From contig JAHBVY010000004.1 of assembly GCA_019637265.1 (NCBI GenBank), positions 310,001-374,000 of the forward strand: DNA of 64,000 nucleotides. The letters run 5' to 3'. The notes beneath the pieces were generated by a model. That model searched no databases, was not told the DNA's origin, and was given only the letters and a program-made list of their open reading frames with translations. The position numbers were made by a program, and so were the translations under genes. The DNA comes from Polyangiaceae bacterium. Its GTDB lineage: Bacteria; Myxococcota_A; Polyangia; Polyangiales; Polyangiaceae. Shown here one piece after another: positions 9,037-17,286 of this stretch (the first letter of the stretch is position 1; the number at the start of each line of letters is the position of its first letter).

Positions 9037-9759
9037 ATGGCGAACCGATTAACAGTCAGAGCAGTGAGCCCCCATACAGCGAAGCGCGCCGGGCGCACCA
9101 CCTGGGCCGCGGCCCTGCTCGCCATGGGCTGCAGCCAAACGCCCCCCGCCCCGCGCGAGGTGACCGTGCCCGCGGCGCGCGAGGCGGCCTCGAGCGAGCC
9201 GAGCACCACCGAGTCGGAGCCCTACTCGCGCTTCCTCACGCGTTTCCTCGCGGCACTGGAGAACAGCGGTGAGTCCCCCGAGGCGCTGAACGCCTTCGTC
9301 GATCCGACGCACGGCGTGCTCCTGCTCATCAACCCCGGCGCCCTCACCATCGTGGAGTCCTACCGCAGCTACAGCGAGCTGGCGCGCACACCTCACTTGG
9401 GCGGCAGCCTGCTCCATAGCAAGATGGGCTGTGAGGGTGAGCTCCACAGCCTGAGCGCGCGGCTGCCGCAGTTCAGCTGCGATGATGAGCGCTACGACGT
9501 GCCCGACAGCTGCTACCAAGGAGAGTTCAAGAGCGGGGTGCTGCGGCGACACGTGGTGTGGATGCAGGAGTACCTACCGCCCGAGACGCCCGAAGCGGGG
9601 CGCGAGTTCACGCAGCTGATGGCCAAGGTGGACCGTAGCGAGCCGCTCGTCACCCACTACTTTTTCAGCACGCGCGTGAGCCGCGGCTACTTCTTCGGTC
9701 AAGTGGGCGGGGCGTGGCGTCTGATCTGGGTGGACGCCGTCTCGCCCTGCTCCGCCTGA
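9037..9759 (+). CDS. Uncharacterised lipoprotein
   Basis: The start at ATG 9037 gives a lipoprotein signal, MANRLTVRAV leading to lipobox LLAMGC near residue 32. The frame is open upstream to 8953, but that extension has no signal character. The mature part of about 208 residues has four Cys (MGCEGELHS, FSCDDE, SCYQGEF, SPCSA) and a predicted mixed alpha/beta fold, with phrases such as LLINPGALTIVESYRSY reminiscent of small secreted beta-sandwich proteins. I do not recognise a family. It starts 134 bases from, and divergent to, the L,D-transpeptidase, so both may share a regulatory region. Confidence 0.65.
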   Translation: MANRLTVRAVSPHTAKRAGRTTWAAALLAMGCSQTPPAPREVTVPAAREAASSEPSTTESEPYSRFLTRFLAALENSGESPEALNAFVDPTHGVLLLINPGALTIVESYRSYSELARTPHLGGSLLHSKMGCEGELHSLSARLPQFSCDDERYDVPDSCYQGEFKSGVLRRHVVWMQEYLPPETPEAGREFTQLMAKVDRSEPLVTHYFFSTRVSRGYFFGQVGGAWRLIWVDAVSPCSA

Positions 9760-9870
9760 CTTGGCCCAGCTTCGCGCGAGGTGGGATGCTGCCGGGCCAG
9801 CGCGTGAAGTCAGGTGTGAGGTCTCGGACGAGCCATATCGTCTGCTAGGCGAACGAATGGGTGGGAGGCG

Positions 9871-11670
9871 ATGCGGAGCCTAGTCTCGGGGTTTTGGGGG
9901 TTGGTCCCGCTGCTCGGCGTCTTGGCGTGCCACAGGCTCTGGGAGGCCCCCGAAGGAGCAGCGCCGCACGACGACGCGAGCGCTACCGCAGTGAGCGACG
10001 ACGCGAGCGCTGCGAGCGTGGCGGAAGCAGACGCGGCGCCCGACGGCGCACGGCCCCCGAGCGCCACGCCAAGCCCCCAAGGCTCGCTGAACCTGGCGAA
10101 CGCACCGGCCCTGCCCGCACCCCAACCGACAGCCAATCTCACTGACGGCGCTTGCCCTGACAACATGGCGCTGATCCAGGGGCGCTTCTGCATCGACCGC
10201 TTCGAGGCGAGCCTCGAGAGCCCGGAGGGCGAGCCGCTCTCGCCGTATCACGCGCTGAAGGGTCGCCCAGCGGTGGCGGTGAGTCGCGCGGGGCTCGTGC
10301 CCCAGGCGCATATTTCCATGAACCAGGCCAAGGCCGCCTGCGCCCGCGCGGGCAAGCGGCTGTGCACCACCGCTCAGTGGCTGGAGGCTTGCGCGGGGAG
10401 CTCCAAGCGCCCGCTGAGATCTTACCCTTATGGGAATACAGAGGAGTCCGGCGCCTGCAACGCGCACCAGCCGGGGCACCCCATCGCCGTGCTGCACGGC
10501 GGCCGCCGCAAGACGGACTCCTTCTGGATGAACGATCCGCGGATCAACCAGCTGAGCGCCACGGTGGCCCCGACCGGCGCCTTCGAGGGCTGCGTCAGCC
10601 CGGAGGGCGTGCACGACTTGGTGGGGAACCTGCTCGAGTGGACGGAGGGCAGCCGGCCGCTGCTCATGGGCGGGTACTACCTGGACGCCAAGGAGAACGG
10701 CCTCGGCTGCCGCTACGTGACCATGCTCCACGGCGCGGACTACCACGACTTCACCACCGGCTTTCGCTGCTGCGCGGCGAAGCTCAGTGAGGCCGAGGCG
10801 CGCGTCGCAGGGAGTGAGGCGCCGAGCGCTTCGGGTGACGCCCAAGGCGCCGAGCCACCGTCCGATCCATCAGCTCAGCTGACTGCTTCGACCGCACCCG
10901 AGGCGCCGCCACCGAACGCCCCCCAGACGCCCGAGCCATCCCCCGACGCGCCCCGTGATCCACCGGGCCTGCGCGCCTTCACCAACCCCGCGGCGCCACT
11001 CCCGAAGGTCAGCGTGCGCGCCGAGTACGCGCCTGCGGACGCCGCGTGCCCCAGCGACATGGCGCTGGTGGAGGGTCAGCGCTGCGTGAGCCCGACGCAG
11101 ACCTGCAAGACCTGGGTAGACGACCCTGGCACCCCTCCGCGCTCTTGCGGTGAGTTCGCGCCCACCGTCTGCGGCGCCGCGCGGCAGCCGATGCGCTACT
11201 GCATCGATCGCTACGAGTTCACGCCGGAGGGCTACACTTACCCGCTGGTGAACGTCTCCTGGGGTGAGGCCGAGCTGCTCTGCCGCCGGAGCGGCAAGCG
11301 GCTGTGCCTGGAGGCGGAGTGGGAGTTTGCCTGTGAGGGCCCGGAGGCGCTCCCCTATCCATACGGATACAAGCGTGACGGCGCCGCCTGTAACCACGAC
11401 CGCACCGAGCTGTTCACCGCCGCCGGCAAGCTGAACGACCAGCGCGTGCCCACGGGGTCACTGCCACGCTGCGTGAGCCCGTTCGGCGTGTTCAACCTGG
11501 TCGGCAACGTGGACGAGTGGACGACGCGCGGCGGCGGCGGGCGGCGCTCCATCTTGCGCGGCGGCTGGTGGCTCAAGGGGCGCAATCGCTGCCGCGCCGC
11601 GACCAGCTCCCACGGTGAGAACTACGCCGGCGCCCAGACCAGCTTCCGCTGCTGCAAAGCCGCCCGCTGA
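9871..11670 (+). CDS. Lipoprotein with two tandem formylglycine-generating-enzyme-like domains
   Basis: A signal with lipobox LGVLAC (about residue 20) is followed by an acidic linker and two FGE-sulfatase (SUMF1-like) domains at about 95-305 and 390-595. Each has the family landmarks: CIDRFE / CIDRYEF, GKRLC with TAQWLEAC / EAEWEFAC, YPYG, VSPEGVHDLVGN / VSPFGVFNLVGN, LEWT / VDEWT and a C-terminal GFRCC / SFRCC. The duplication arose within the gene and the domains are now quite diverged. In Myxococcota such lipoproteins are abundant and most are not true sulfatase-activating enzymes. The start follows GGGAGGCG, and the C/G-tract word at 9888-9904 encodes part of the signal peptide. Confidence 0.85.
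   Translation: MRSLVSGFWGLVPLLGVLACHRLWEAPEGAAPHDDASATAVSDDASAASVAEADAAPDGARPPSATPSPQGSLNLANAPALPAPQPTANLTDGACPDNMALIQGRFCIDRFEASLESPEGEPLSPYHALKGRPAVAVSRAGLVPQAHISMNQAKAACARAGKRLCTTAQWLEACAGSSKRPLRSYPYGNTEESGACNAHQPGHPIAVLHGGRRKTDSFWMNDPRINQLSATVAPTGAFEGCVSPEGVHDLVGNLLEWTEGSRPLLMGGYYLDAKENGLGCRYVTMLHGADYHDFTTGFRCCAAKLSEAEARVAGSEAPSASGDAQGAEPPSDPSAQLTASTAPEAPPPNAPQTPEPSPDAPRDPPGLRAFTNPAAPLPKVSVRAEYAPADAACPSDMALVEGQRCVSPTQTCKTWVDDPGTPPRSCGEFAPTVCGAARQPMRYCIDRYEFTPEGYTYPLVNVSWGEAELLCRRSGKRLCLEAEWEFACEGPEALPYPYGYKRDGAACNHDRTELFTAAGKLNDQRVPTGSLPRCVSPFGVFNLVGNVDEWTTRGGGGRRSILRGGWWLKGRNRCRAATSSHGENYAGAQTSFRCCKAAR
9888..9904 (-). repeat. C/G-tract interspersed word
   Basis: GGGGTTTTGGGGGTTGG within the signal-peptide codons of the FGE-like lipoprotein. 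Confidence 0.75.
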
Positions 11671-11711
11671 GGAGGCACCCGCCCGCCGTGAGGACGCTGA
11701 GGCGCCCACCT

Positions 11712-12401
11712 CTAAACCCCGCGCTTGCCGCCCCAGCGCTCGATGTGGAGCCGCGTGCAAGCATTGAAGCCAAGCTCCGCCGCCAGCGCCTGCACCGCGG
11801 GCAGCCGCTCGGCCAGCTCCTCACGACTCGTCGCCTGTGGCATCAGGAGCACGCGCGAAGCAGGCCAGCCGCGCGCCAGCTCGAGCAGCTCCTCGGTATC
11901 ATCAGTGTCCATGACCACCAGCTTGAGCCATGCGCGCCCCGTGGCCATCAGCGCCGCGAGCGCCTCCGGCCTCAGACGACGGTGCGCTGGGTCGCCGCCA
12001 TGCGCCAGCTTGGGCGACACGTTCCACTGATCGACGCGCGCCGCGAGCTTCACGCTGGGCGCGAAGGTGCCGTTCGTCTCCACCTCCACCACCACCGCGC
12101 GCGGCAGCTCCGCGAGCAGCGCCTCGATGCCAGCGCTCTGGATCAACGGCTCACCACCGGTGATCACGAGGCGCTGAGTGTCGGTGAGCCCGGCGCGCTC
12201 GAGCGCAGCGCGCGTCTCGGTGAGGCTCCAGTGCTTCACCTCGTCCTCGTAGCGGTACTGGCTGAAGTCCCAGGTGTACTTGGTATCGCACCAGCTGCAG
12301 CGGAGGTTGCAGAGCGCGAAGCGCAGGAACACGCAGGGCTCACCCAGGCTGACGCCCTCGCCCTGCACGCTCTGGAACACCTCGCTCACCCGCAGCTGCA
12401 C
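11712..12401 (-). CDS. queE: 7-carboxy-7-deazaguanine synthase QueE (radical SAM)
   Basis: QueE converts 6-carboxytetrahydropterin to 7-carboxy-7-deazaguanine in queuosine/deazapurine synthesis. The N-terminus has the family motif VFQSVQGEG, and the [4Fe-4S]/SAM motif reads CNLRCSWCDTKY, the CxxxCxxC form with Cys at about 31, 35 and 38. ITGGEPL (SAM binding) and VVVEVETNGT follow. GTG 12401 was chosen because it puts the QGEG motif about 15 residues from the start, as in known enzymes; the frame is open to GTG 12464. About 229 residues is normal length. No other queuosine gene is nearby. The start regions of QueE and the GFA/DUF6151 gene face each other across 92 bases. Confidence 0.9.
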   Translation of the reverse strand: MQLRVSEVFQSVQGEGVSLGEPCVFLRFALCNLRCSWCDTKYTWDFSQYRYEDEVKHWSLTETRAALERAGLTDTQRLVITGGEPLIQSAGIEALLAELPRAVVVEVETNGTFAPSVKLAARVDQWNVSPKLAHGGDPAHRRLRPEALAALMATGRAWLKLVVMDTDDTEELLELARGWPASRVLLMPQATSREELAERLPAVQALAAELGFNACTRLHIERWGGKRGV

Positions 12402-12493
12402 GGAGGGGCCTTTAGCACTCGCCACGGTGAGGGCAGGAAGCAGCGCGCCGTTTCCACCTGGCACGGCCCCTCGATCCGCGGGAGAACGCGGCG

Positions 12494-13114
12494 ATGGATG
12501 ACGAAGTCGAGGTCCGCTGCGACTGTGGGAAGGTGCGAGGCCTGGTGGCGCGCCTCACGCGAGCACAGGTCAACCACCTCGCCTGCTACTGCGAAGACTG
12601 CCGCGCCTTCCTTCGCTTCCTCGAGCGGGAGGACCTCCTCGACGACCACGGTGGGACGACGATCGTCCAGCTCTCGCCCTACACGGTGCGCTTCGAGCAA
12701 GGCGCGAGTGAGCTCTGCTGCATGCGGCTGTCCCCCAAGGGGATGATCCGATGGTACGCGGGCTGCTGCCAGACCCCGATGGGGAACACCCTCTCGGCGG
12801 GGATCACGTTCGCTGGCCTGACGGCCTCCACCCTCCAGCTCTCGCCGGAGGAGCGCCAGGCGCGGCTCGGCCCGGCTCTGAAGGGCAACCTGCAGGGCGC
12901 GCAGAACGGGCCGCCGCCGGACGAGCACCCCACCTCCTTCGCCCGCCTGATCGCGAAGGTGATCGGTCGCATGGTGAAGTGGAAGGTCTTGTCGCTGGTC
13001 GTCGATCGCGGGAAGGCCTCGCCCTACTTCGATGCCTCCGGGGCCCCGCGCGCCACTCCCAAGGTGCTCACCCTCGAAGAGCGACGCGCCTTGCTCGCGC
13101 GCGACCAGGGCTAG
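12494..13114 (+). CDS. GFA/CENP-V-fold zinc protein (DUF6151-like)
   Basis: A 206-residue protein with the cysteine pattern of the GFA (glutathione-dependent formaldehyde-activating enzyme) superfamily: RCDCGKVRG near residues 8-16, CYCEDCRAF (about 31-39) and a later AGCCQTPMGNT block (about 90). Family proteins bind structural zinc; most have no proven enzymatic role. DUF6151 is the closest family I recognise. The C-terminal 60 residues are basic (LIAKVIGRMVKWKVLS). It starts divergently from queE. The stop is followed by several more stops in other frames (TAGATAGCTAG, then ACTGACTGA). Confidence 0.75.
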   Translation: MDDEVEVRCDCGKVRGLVARLTRAQVNHLACYCEDCRAFLRFLEREDLLDDHGGTTIVQLSPYTVRFEQGASELCCMRLSPKGMIRWYAGCCQTPMGNTLSAGITFAGLTASTLQLSPEERQARLGPALKGNLQGAQNGPPPDEHPTSFARLIAKVIGRMVKWKVLSLVVDRGKASPYFDASGAPRATPKVLTLEERRALLARDQG

Positions 13115-13290
13115 ATAGCTAGACTGACTGAGTTGCGAAGCGCCGGCGATGCGGCGCCGCTGATGGAGCAGCTGGCTCCTGGAGGCAGCGCGCCAAGCGG
13201 CACCGCCAACACTGGGACCCAGCGCGAGGCTGAGCTGCGCCCATGAGAATTGTTGAGTATTTACATCGAGATATGGCGCGGTGTGGGGCT

Positions 13291-13307
13291 CCCAACCCAC
13301 AAAACCC
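13291..13307 (+). repeat. C/G-tract interspersed word
   Basis: CCCAACCCACAAAACCC (one change) in the region upstream of the DUF2325 gene. Confidence 0.65.
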
Positions 13308-13394
13308 ACTCGATGAGTCGTGAATTGCCAGCCCAAGTGAGCTCATGACGCGCAGCGATGCGAGCGACCGGCTTCATCCCATGGGCCATAACTA

Positions 13395-13470
13395 CCTGAA
13401 ATATCAGGCATTAGCTTAATCACGACTGATTAAGTCGTGTTCAAGCACAAAAATCCGATCTAATAGATCG
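13395..13470. promoter_or_regulatory. Cluster of three inverted repeats upstream of the DUF2325 gene
   Basis: CCTGA-AATA-TCAGG at 13395-13408, CACGACT-GATTA-AGTCGTG at 13421-13439, and CGATCTA-A-TAGATCG at 13456-13470 are all perfect. With the near-palindrome at 13503 this gives four dyads in 126 bases, suggestive of operators or RNA hairpins in a leader. Confidence 0.5.
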
Positions 13471-13502
13471 ACTTTTGTTGCCGCAGGCCTCGGCAAATTG
13501 TA

Positions 13503-13520
13503 GTTACTCGATCGGGTAAC
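13503..13520. promoter_or_regulatory. 18-base near-palindrome nine bases before the DUF2325 start
   Basis: GTTACTCGATCGGGTAAC is symmetric except for one T/G pair around a central CGATCG. Its position overlapping the expected leader or ribosome-binding region suits an operator. Confidence 0.45.
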
Positions 13521-13528
13521 TGGAGATT

Positions 13529-13909
13529 ATGGCGATGCCTGAACAGAACCATGCGGCGAGGTCGATCGGGGTGGTGGGGGGCCACGACCGCAGCGGGCGG
13601 CAGCTGGCGCAGTTCGCGAAGACCCGGGGTCATCGCCTCCACCACCACACGGGCAACATGGCCGGCACCGGCGAGCGGGACCTCCAGACGCTGGTGGAGC
13701 GGAGTGACCTCGTCGTAGTCATCACGGACGTGAACAGCCACGCGGCGGTGAAGCGCGCCCGGGTGCTGGCGCTCGCGGCCGCTCGGCCCTGCGTGCTGGT
13801 CCGGCGCCTGGGCATCGCCGCCCTGCGCGCGCTGCTCGAGGAGAGTCTCCCCGCGGAAACGGAGCTGCCAGCCCACTGTAGTCGCGTCGAGAAGACGCGC
13901 GCTGCATAG
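13529..13909 (+). CDS. DUF2325 family protein
   Basis: The 126-residue protein follows the DUF2325 pattern: a Rossmann-like opening strand IGVVGGHDRSGRQLAQFAK, a HHHTGN motif where the family usually has HDGG, the strand-turn SDLVVVITDVNSHAAVKRAR (about 58-77) with the conserved SH, and a closing VLVRRLGIAALRALL. Function is unknown in the family. ATG 13529 is preceded by TGGAGA. It is preceded by an inverted-repeat-rich leader and followed after two bases by a tRNA-Cys-like gene, so the two may be co-transcribed. Confidence 0.75.
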   Translation: MAMPEQNHAARSIGVVGGHDRSGRQLAQFAKTRGHRLHHHTGNMAGTGERDLQTLVERSDLVVVITDVNSHAAVKRARVLALAAARPCVLVRRLGIAALRALLEESLPAETELPAHCSRVEKTRAA

Positions 13910-13911
13910 GA

Positions 13912-13980
13912 GCTCCTCTCACCACCGGGGTGCCGCGGCCTGCAAAGCCGAACGGTCCGGGTTCGACTCCCGGGAGGGGC
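13912..13980 (+). tRNA. tRNA-Cys(GCA), atypical short D-arm
   Basis: The 69 bases fold as a tRNA. The acceptor GCTCCTC pairs with GAGGGGC over 7 bp with one G-T. The anticodon loop CTGCAAA (13940-13946) carries GCA on a 4-bp stem (GCGGC/GCCGA with the terminal pair mismatched). The variable loop is five bases, and the T-arm CCGGG-TTCGACT-CCCGG is perfect. The D-arm is odd: ACC/GGT or CACC/GGTG with only a five-base ACCGG loop. The following base is A (U73 is the usual Cys identity base) and no CCA is encoded. It may be a functional variant or a decayed copy. Confidence 0.65.
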
Positions 13981-14017
13981 ACGGGCGGAACGTCCGCACC
14001 TCACCTCAGGAGAACAC

Positions 14018-15203
14018 ATGACTTACTACCGAACCGGGCTCAGCTGGGCCGTGGCGGGCAGCGCCTTGTTGCTCACGCAGCCAGCGCTCGCGGCGCCCTG
14101 AGCTCAACCTCCCGAACCCCATCTACGGAGCTGGGGGGAGCGCCATCACGGCCACCCTCGCCAAGGTGGCGATCGAGCTCGCCAAGCTCCCCGAGCCGAT
14201 CACCGTTTTGTTCTCGGACCCCGGCGCGTGCACTGGCTACGCGCAGTTCGTCGACAATCGCATCACCGGCACCCTGCAGTATTGGACCGCCGCAGGCACG
14301 CGTGAGACCTGCGATCCGCCGCTCACCGGTCAGCCCGCGGATTTCGCCCACATGGGCAACACCGCGGATTTTTGCGCCGGGGGCGTGTTGCCAGCGGACG
14401 TGGGCGACTTCGGTGCGCCCATCCAGACCATCAACCTCATCACCGACAAGGACTCGAGCCAGACGGCGCTGAGCGCGGAGGCGCTCTACTTCATCTTCGG
14501 CTTCGGCTCCGAGGCTCAGGTGACGCCGTGGGTGGATGACTTCGCCATCTTCCATCGCCGCACCAACTCGTTCGTTCACCTGTTCATCGCCGACGTGGTC
14601 GGTGTGCCGCCCACCGGCTTCCCCGGCGGGGAGACGACGGAGCGGAGCACCAACGACGAGACGGTGGAGGCGGTGGCCACCGCGGGCGCGACGGACCCGG
14701 AGCGCACGTTGGGGTACGTGTCTGGGTCAGCGGCGGACAAGGGCGCGGAGCGCGGCCTAGTGAAGACGCTGGCCTACCAGCACTACGGGCAGTCGTGTGG
14801 TTACCTGCCGGACTCGTCACCCACGCGCCTCGACAAGCTCAACGTGCGCTTGGGGCAATACTACCTGTGGACGCCGGGACACTTCTTCGCGCGCAAGGGC
14901 GGCGCGGGGGAGATCGTCAACCCACGCGTCAAGGACTTGGTCGACTGGTTCGGCGGCAAGCCGGCCCCTGGTGGGATCGACGTCACGCGGATCGTGATCG
15001 AGTCGGGCGACGTGCCTCAGTGCGCGATGCGCGCGACGCGCGCCGGCGTCACCGGGCCCATCAGCTCGTTCGCCCCGGCTGAGCCCTGCGGTTGCTACTT
15101 CGAGCAGATCGCGACGGGCTCGACCTCGTGCACCGCCTGCACGACCGACACCGAGTGCTCGGGGGACTCCCCCAAGTGCCGCTCTGGTTTTTGCGAGGCC
15201 TAG
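14018..15203 (+). pseudogene. Secreted Cys-rich-tail protein gene broken by a one-base frameshift
   Basis: ATG 14018, preceded by CAGGAGAACAC, opens a signal peptide (MTYYRTGLSW ... TQPALAAP) that runs into TGA at 14099. The mature protein continues in another frame from about 14100 (ELNLPNPIYGAGGSAITATL) to TAG at 15203, so removing one base near 14096-14099 would restore one protein of about 394 residues. The body contains ITVLFSDPGACTGYAQFV, resembling a periplasmic binding-protein-type fold. It ends in a Cys-rich knot (CGCYFEQ ... CTACTTDTECSGDSPKC). This may be true decay or a sequencing error. The 345-residue part starting at ATG 14166 lacks a signal peptide. The next lipoprotein gene starts 14 bases later. 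Confidence 0.75.
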
Positions 15204-15217
15204 TGAGGAGCTTGAAC

Positions 15218-15613
15218 ATGAAACGACTTCATTTAGGCATCTTTGCCGTGAGTTTGGCGGTGGTCGCGTGCGGCGGTGACAACGCGGCGCCGAGCGATCA
15301 ACCGCTCACGGGCGGGGTTGGGGGCGGTGGAACCGGCGGGACATCCGGCGCTGCGGGGACGAGCGCTGGGGGCAACGCGGGCACCAGCGGGGCTGGGGGC
15401 AGCTCGGGCTCGGGAGGCACCACGAACTTCCCGGCGTGCACGAGCCCCACCCAGGAGGGTTGCTTCGAGAGCTACGAGACGTGCGAGCCGGTGGAGCAGG
15501 CGCACTTCCTGGACCGCTGCAACGACACCTGCTTCGGCTTCGACAACTCAGGTCGGCTGCCCTTCTACCGCGAAGGTGAGCCACTGCCACCAGTGGGTGA
15601 GCCGCTGAACTAG
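15218..15613 (+). CDS. Small Gly-rich-linker lipoprotein
   Basis: 131 residues with lipoprotein signal MKRLHLGIFAVSLAVVAC, a Gly/Thr/Ser linker at about 30-68 and a short C-terminal domain containing six Cys (CTSPTQEGCFESYETC ... RCNDTC). The ATG is preceded by GTGAGGAG. It is 14 bases downstream of the frameshifted secreted-protein gene and is probably in the same operon. No known family; the layout (lipobox, GTGG linker, Cys-rich tail) recurs in at least three other lipoproteins in this window. Confidence 0.8.
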   Translation: MKRLHLGIFAVSLAVVACGGDNAAPSDQPLTGGVGGGGTGGTSGAAGTSAGGNAGTSGAGGSSGSGGTTNFPACTSPTQEGCFESYETCEPVEQAHFLDRCNDTCFGFDNSGRLPFYREGEPLPPVGEPLN

Positions 15614-15848
15614 CAGGACCCGATCGCCCACGAGCGCGCCGAGCGCGCTCGTGGGGTGGTCGGCGTGATCCTCGGACGACTGGCATCGCCGCGACGACGC
15701 CTGCTTGGCCCCACGACTCAGGTCAACTGCCTTCCTATTGCATGAACACGAGACTCCTCCCAGAGCGCCGATCGGATCGCCATCGAACGGGCGGGCGAAG
15801 CCACCTCCCCACGGACGACAGGGCTCACGCTACCGAGAGCACGCGGGT

Positions 15849-15873
15849 GCGGTGCCGTCCAACCCCAACCCCC
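15849..15873 (+). repeat. C/G-tract interspersed word with leader
   Basis: GCGGTGCCGT then CCAACCCCAACCCCC, 12 bases before the porin start. Confidence 0.7.
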
Positions 15874-15885
15874 GGACACGCCGAC

Positions 15886-17286
15886 ATGAGGCGCGTCGCC
15901 GTGAGCGCGTTGTTCGCGATCTCGATCGCGCACAGCGGCCAACTCGCAGCGCAGGTCGCGGAGGACGATCCAGCTCAGGGAGCCCCGGCTCGAGCGCCAG
16001 CCACGGCCGCTCCGGAGCCCGACTCGAGCGGCGAAGCAGCCTCGCGTGAACCTCCCGAGCGCAGCCTCTTGCGAGCGGCGCCGAGCGCACCCTACGCGCC
16101 ACGATTCCAGCGAGGGCTCAGCCTGGGCGGCTTCCTCCACGCGCAGTACGTGGAGAGTCAGCTATCGGAAGATCAGCTCAGCCAGAGCGGTGCGCCGCTC
16201 AACGAAGATCAGTTCTCGCTGCGCCGCGGGCGCCTCGCGATAAGCTATGGCGCCGCCTACGCCGCCGCCACGCTGGAGCTCGACGCCAGCACTCATCGCG
16301 GCGAACGGATCGGCGTGCGGCGCGCCGAAGCGACGTTGCTCTACCGCTCGGAGCGCGAGGAGCTGGTTCCAGCGTTCGTCACGCTGGGGGTCACCGACGT
16401 CCCCTTCGGCTACGAGCTGGCGGAGTCACCCACGAGCCGGCTGTTCGCCGAGCACTCCACCGCCTCCCTCGCACTATTCCCAGTGGAAATGGATGTGGGG
16501 CTCAAGATCGGCGGGAGCTACGCCTTCCTCCGCTACGCCGTGGCGCTGATGAACGGTGAGGTGTCACCGAGCGGCCTCGGGCAAGACACGAACGGACACA
16601 AAGATCTGGTGGGGCGCCTGGGGGTGGACACCAGCCATGACTCGGAGACGCTCGCGGTCCAGGGCGGGGTGTCGTTCGCGGTAGGGCAGGGCCTTCACCC
16701 TGGTAGTCCCGCGCGCAAGGGCGGCGTGGTGTGGATCGATGAGAACCAAGACGGCGTGGCCCAGAGCGGGGAGATCGTGGGGGTGCAGGGCACCTCCGCG
16801 CGCCGGGCCCAGAACTTCGACCGCTGGGCGCTGGGGCTCGACCTCGGGCTGAGCCTCTCGAGCGCGCTCGGCACCGGGCGGTTCGCGGTCGAGGTGTACC
16901 TCGCGTCCAACCACGACCGCGGCCTGTTCATCGCCGATCCCGTGCTCCAGAGCATCGACGTGGGCGGTGCTCCGCGACGACCGCGGTGGGGTCGCGTACC
17001 GGGAGGTCGAAGTGCAGGTAGACTGACGAACCTACGCGCGCGCCCACCGTCTACGCCCACTCAGCGCTGGATCAGCAGCCGATCGAGCGGCACGCCGGCC
17101 TCCGTCAGGAGCCGTGACTGCAGCTCACACAGCCGCCGCACGCCGACGAGGCCCAGATCGATCATGGCGTCGATGTCCGCGCGCGGCACCGCCTCGCCCT
17201 CCGCCGTCCCCTGGATCTCCACCACGCTCCCCTGGGCGGTCGCGACCAAGTTCAAATCGACGCGCGCGGTGCTGTCCTCGGCGTAG
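15886..17286 (+). CDS. Outer-membrane porin-like protein with abnormal C-terminus
   Basis: The start at ATG 15886 gives a signal peptide (MRRVAVSALFAISIAHSG, cleavage near LAAQ). The body has phosphate-selective-porin (OprO/P-like) features: GLSLGGFLHAQYVES, SLRRGRLAISYGAAY, VTLGVTDVPFGYEL and strand-like alternation to about residue 360. After DPVLQSIDVGG (about 16965) the frame turns into a basic, non-porin sequence that runs 226 bases into the rph gene on the other strand. In the +1 frame the text LRDDRGGVAYREVEVQVD ends at TGA 17024-17026 and looks like a plausible natural tail. So the last barrel strands seem deleted or frameshifted. A C/G-tract word lies just upstream (15849-15873). Confidence 0.6.
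   Translation: MRRVAVSALFAISIAHSGQLAAQVAEDDPAQGAPARAPATAAPEPDSSGEAASREPPERSLLRAAPSAPYAPRFQRGLSLGGFLHAQYVESQLSEDQLSQSGAPLNEDQFSLRRGRLAISYGAAYAAATLELDASTHRGERIGVRRAEATLLYRSEREELVPAFVTLGVTDVPFGYELAESPTSRLFAEHSTASLALFPVEMDVGLKIGGSYAFLRYAVALMNGEVSPSGLGQDTNGHKDLVGRLGVDTSHDSETLAVQGGVSFAVGQGLHPGSPARKGGVVWIDENQDGVAQSGEIVGVQGTSARRAQNFDRWALGLDLGLSLSSALGTGRFAVEVYLASNHDRGLFIADPVLQSIDVGGAPRRPRWGRVPGGRSAGRLTNLRARPPSTPTQRWISSRSSGTPASVRSRDCSSHSRRTPTRPRSIMASMSARGTASPSAVPWISTTLPWAVATKFKSTRAVLSSA

Larger units (their letters stand above)
13115..13528. other. 414-base intergenic region, AT-rich at its right end
   Basis: No credible gene is seen. The left half is GC-rich and includes a C/G-tract word copy (13291-13307). 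The right part, from about 13380, is unusually AT-rich for this window and holds four inverted repeats directly upstream of the DUF2325 gene. Confidence 0.6.

Noticed and set aside
14099..14101. TGA as a possible selenocysteine codon near a tRNA
   Set aside because: Continuing the same frame past TGA gives non-protein-like text; only the shifted frame carries the mature protein, and no SECIS-like hairpin was evident.
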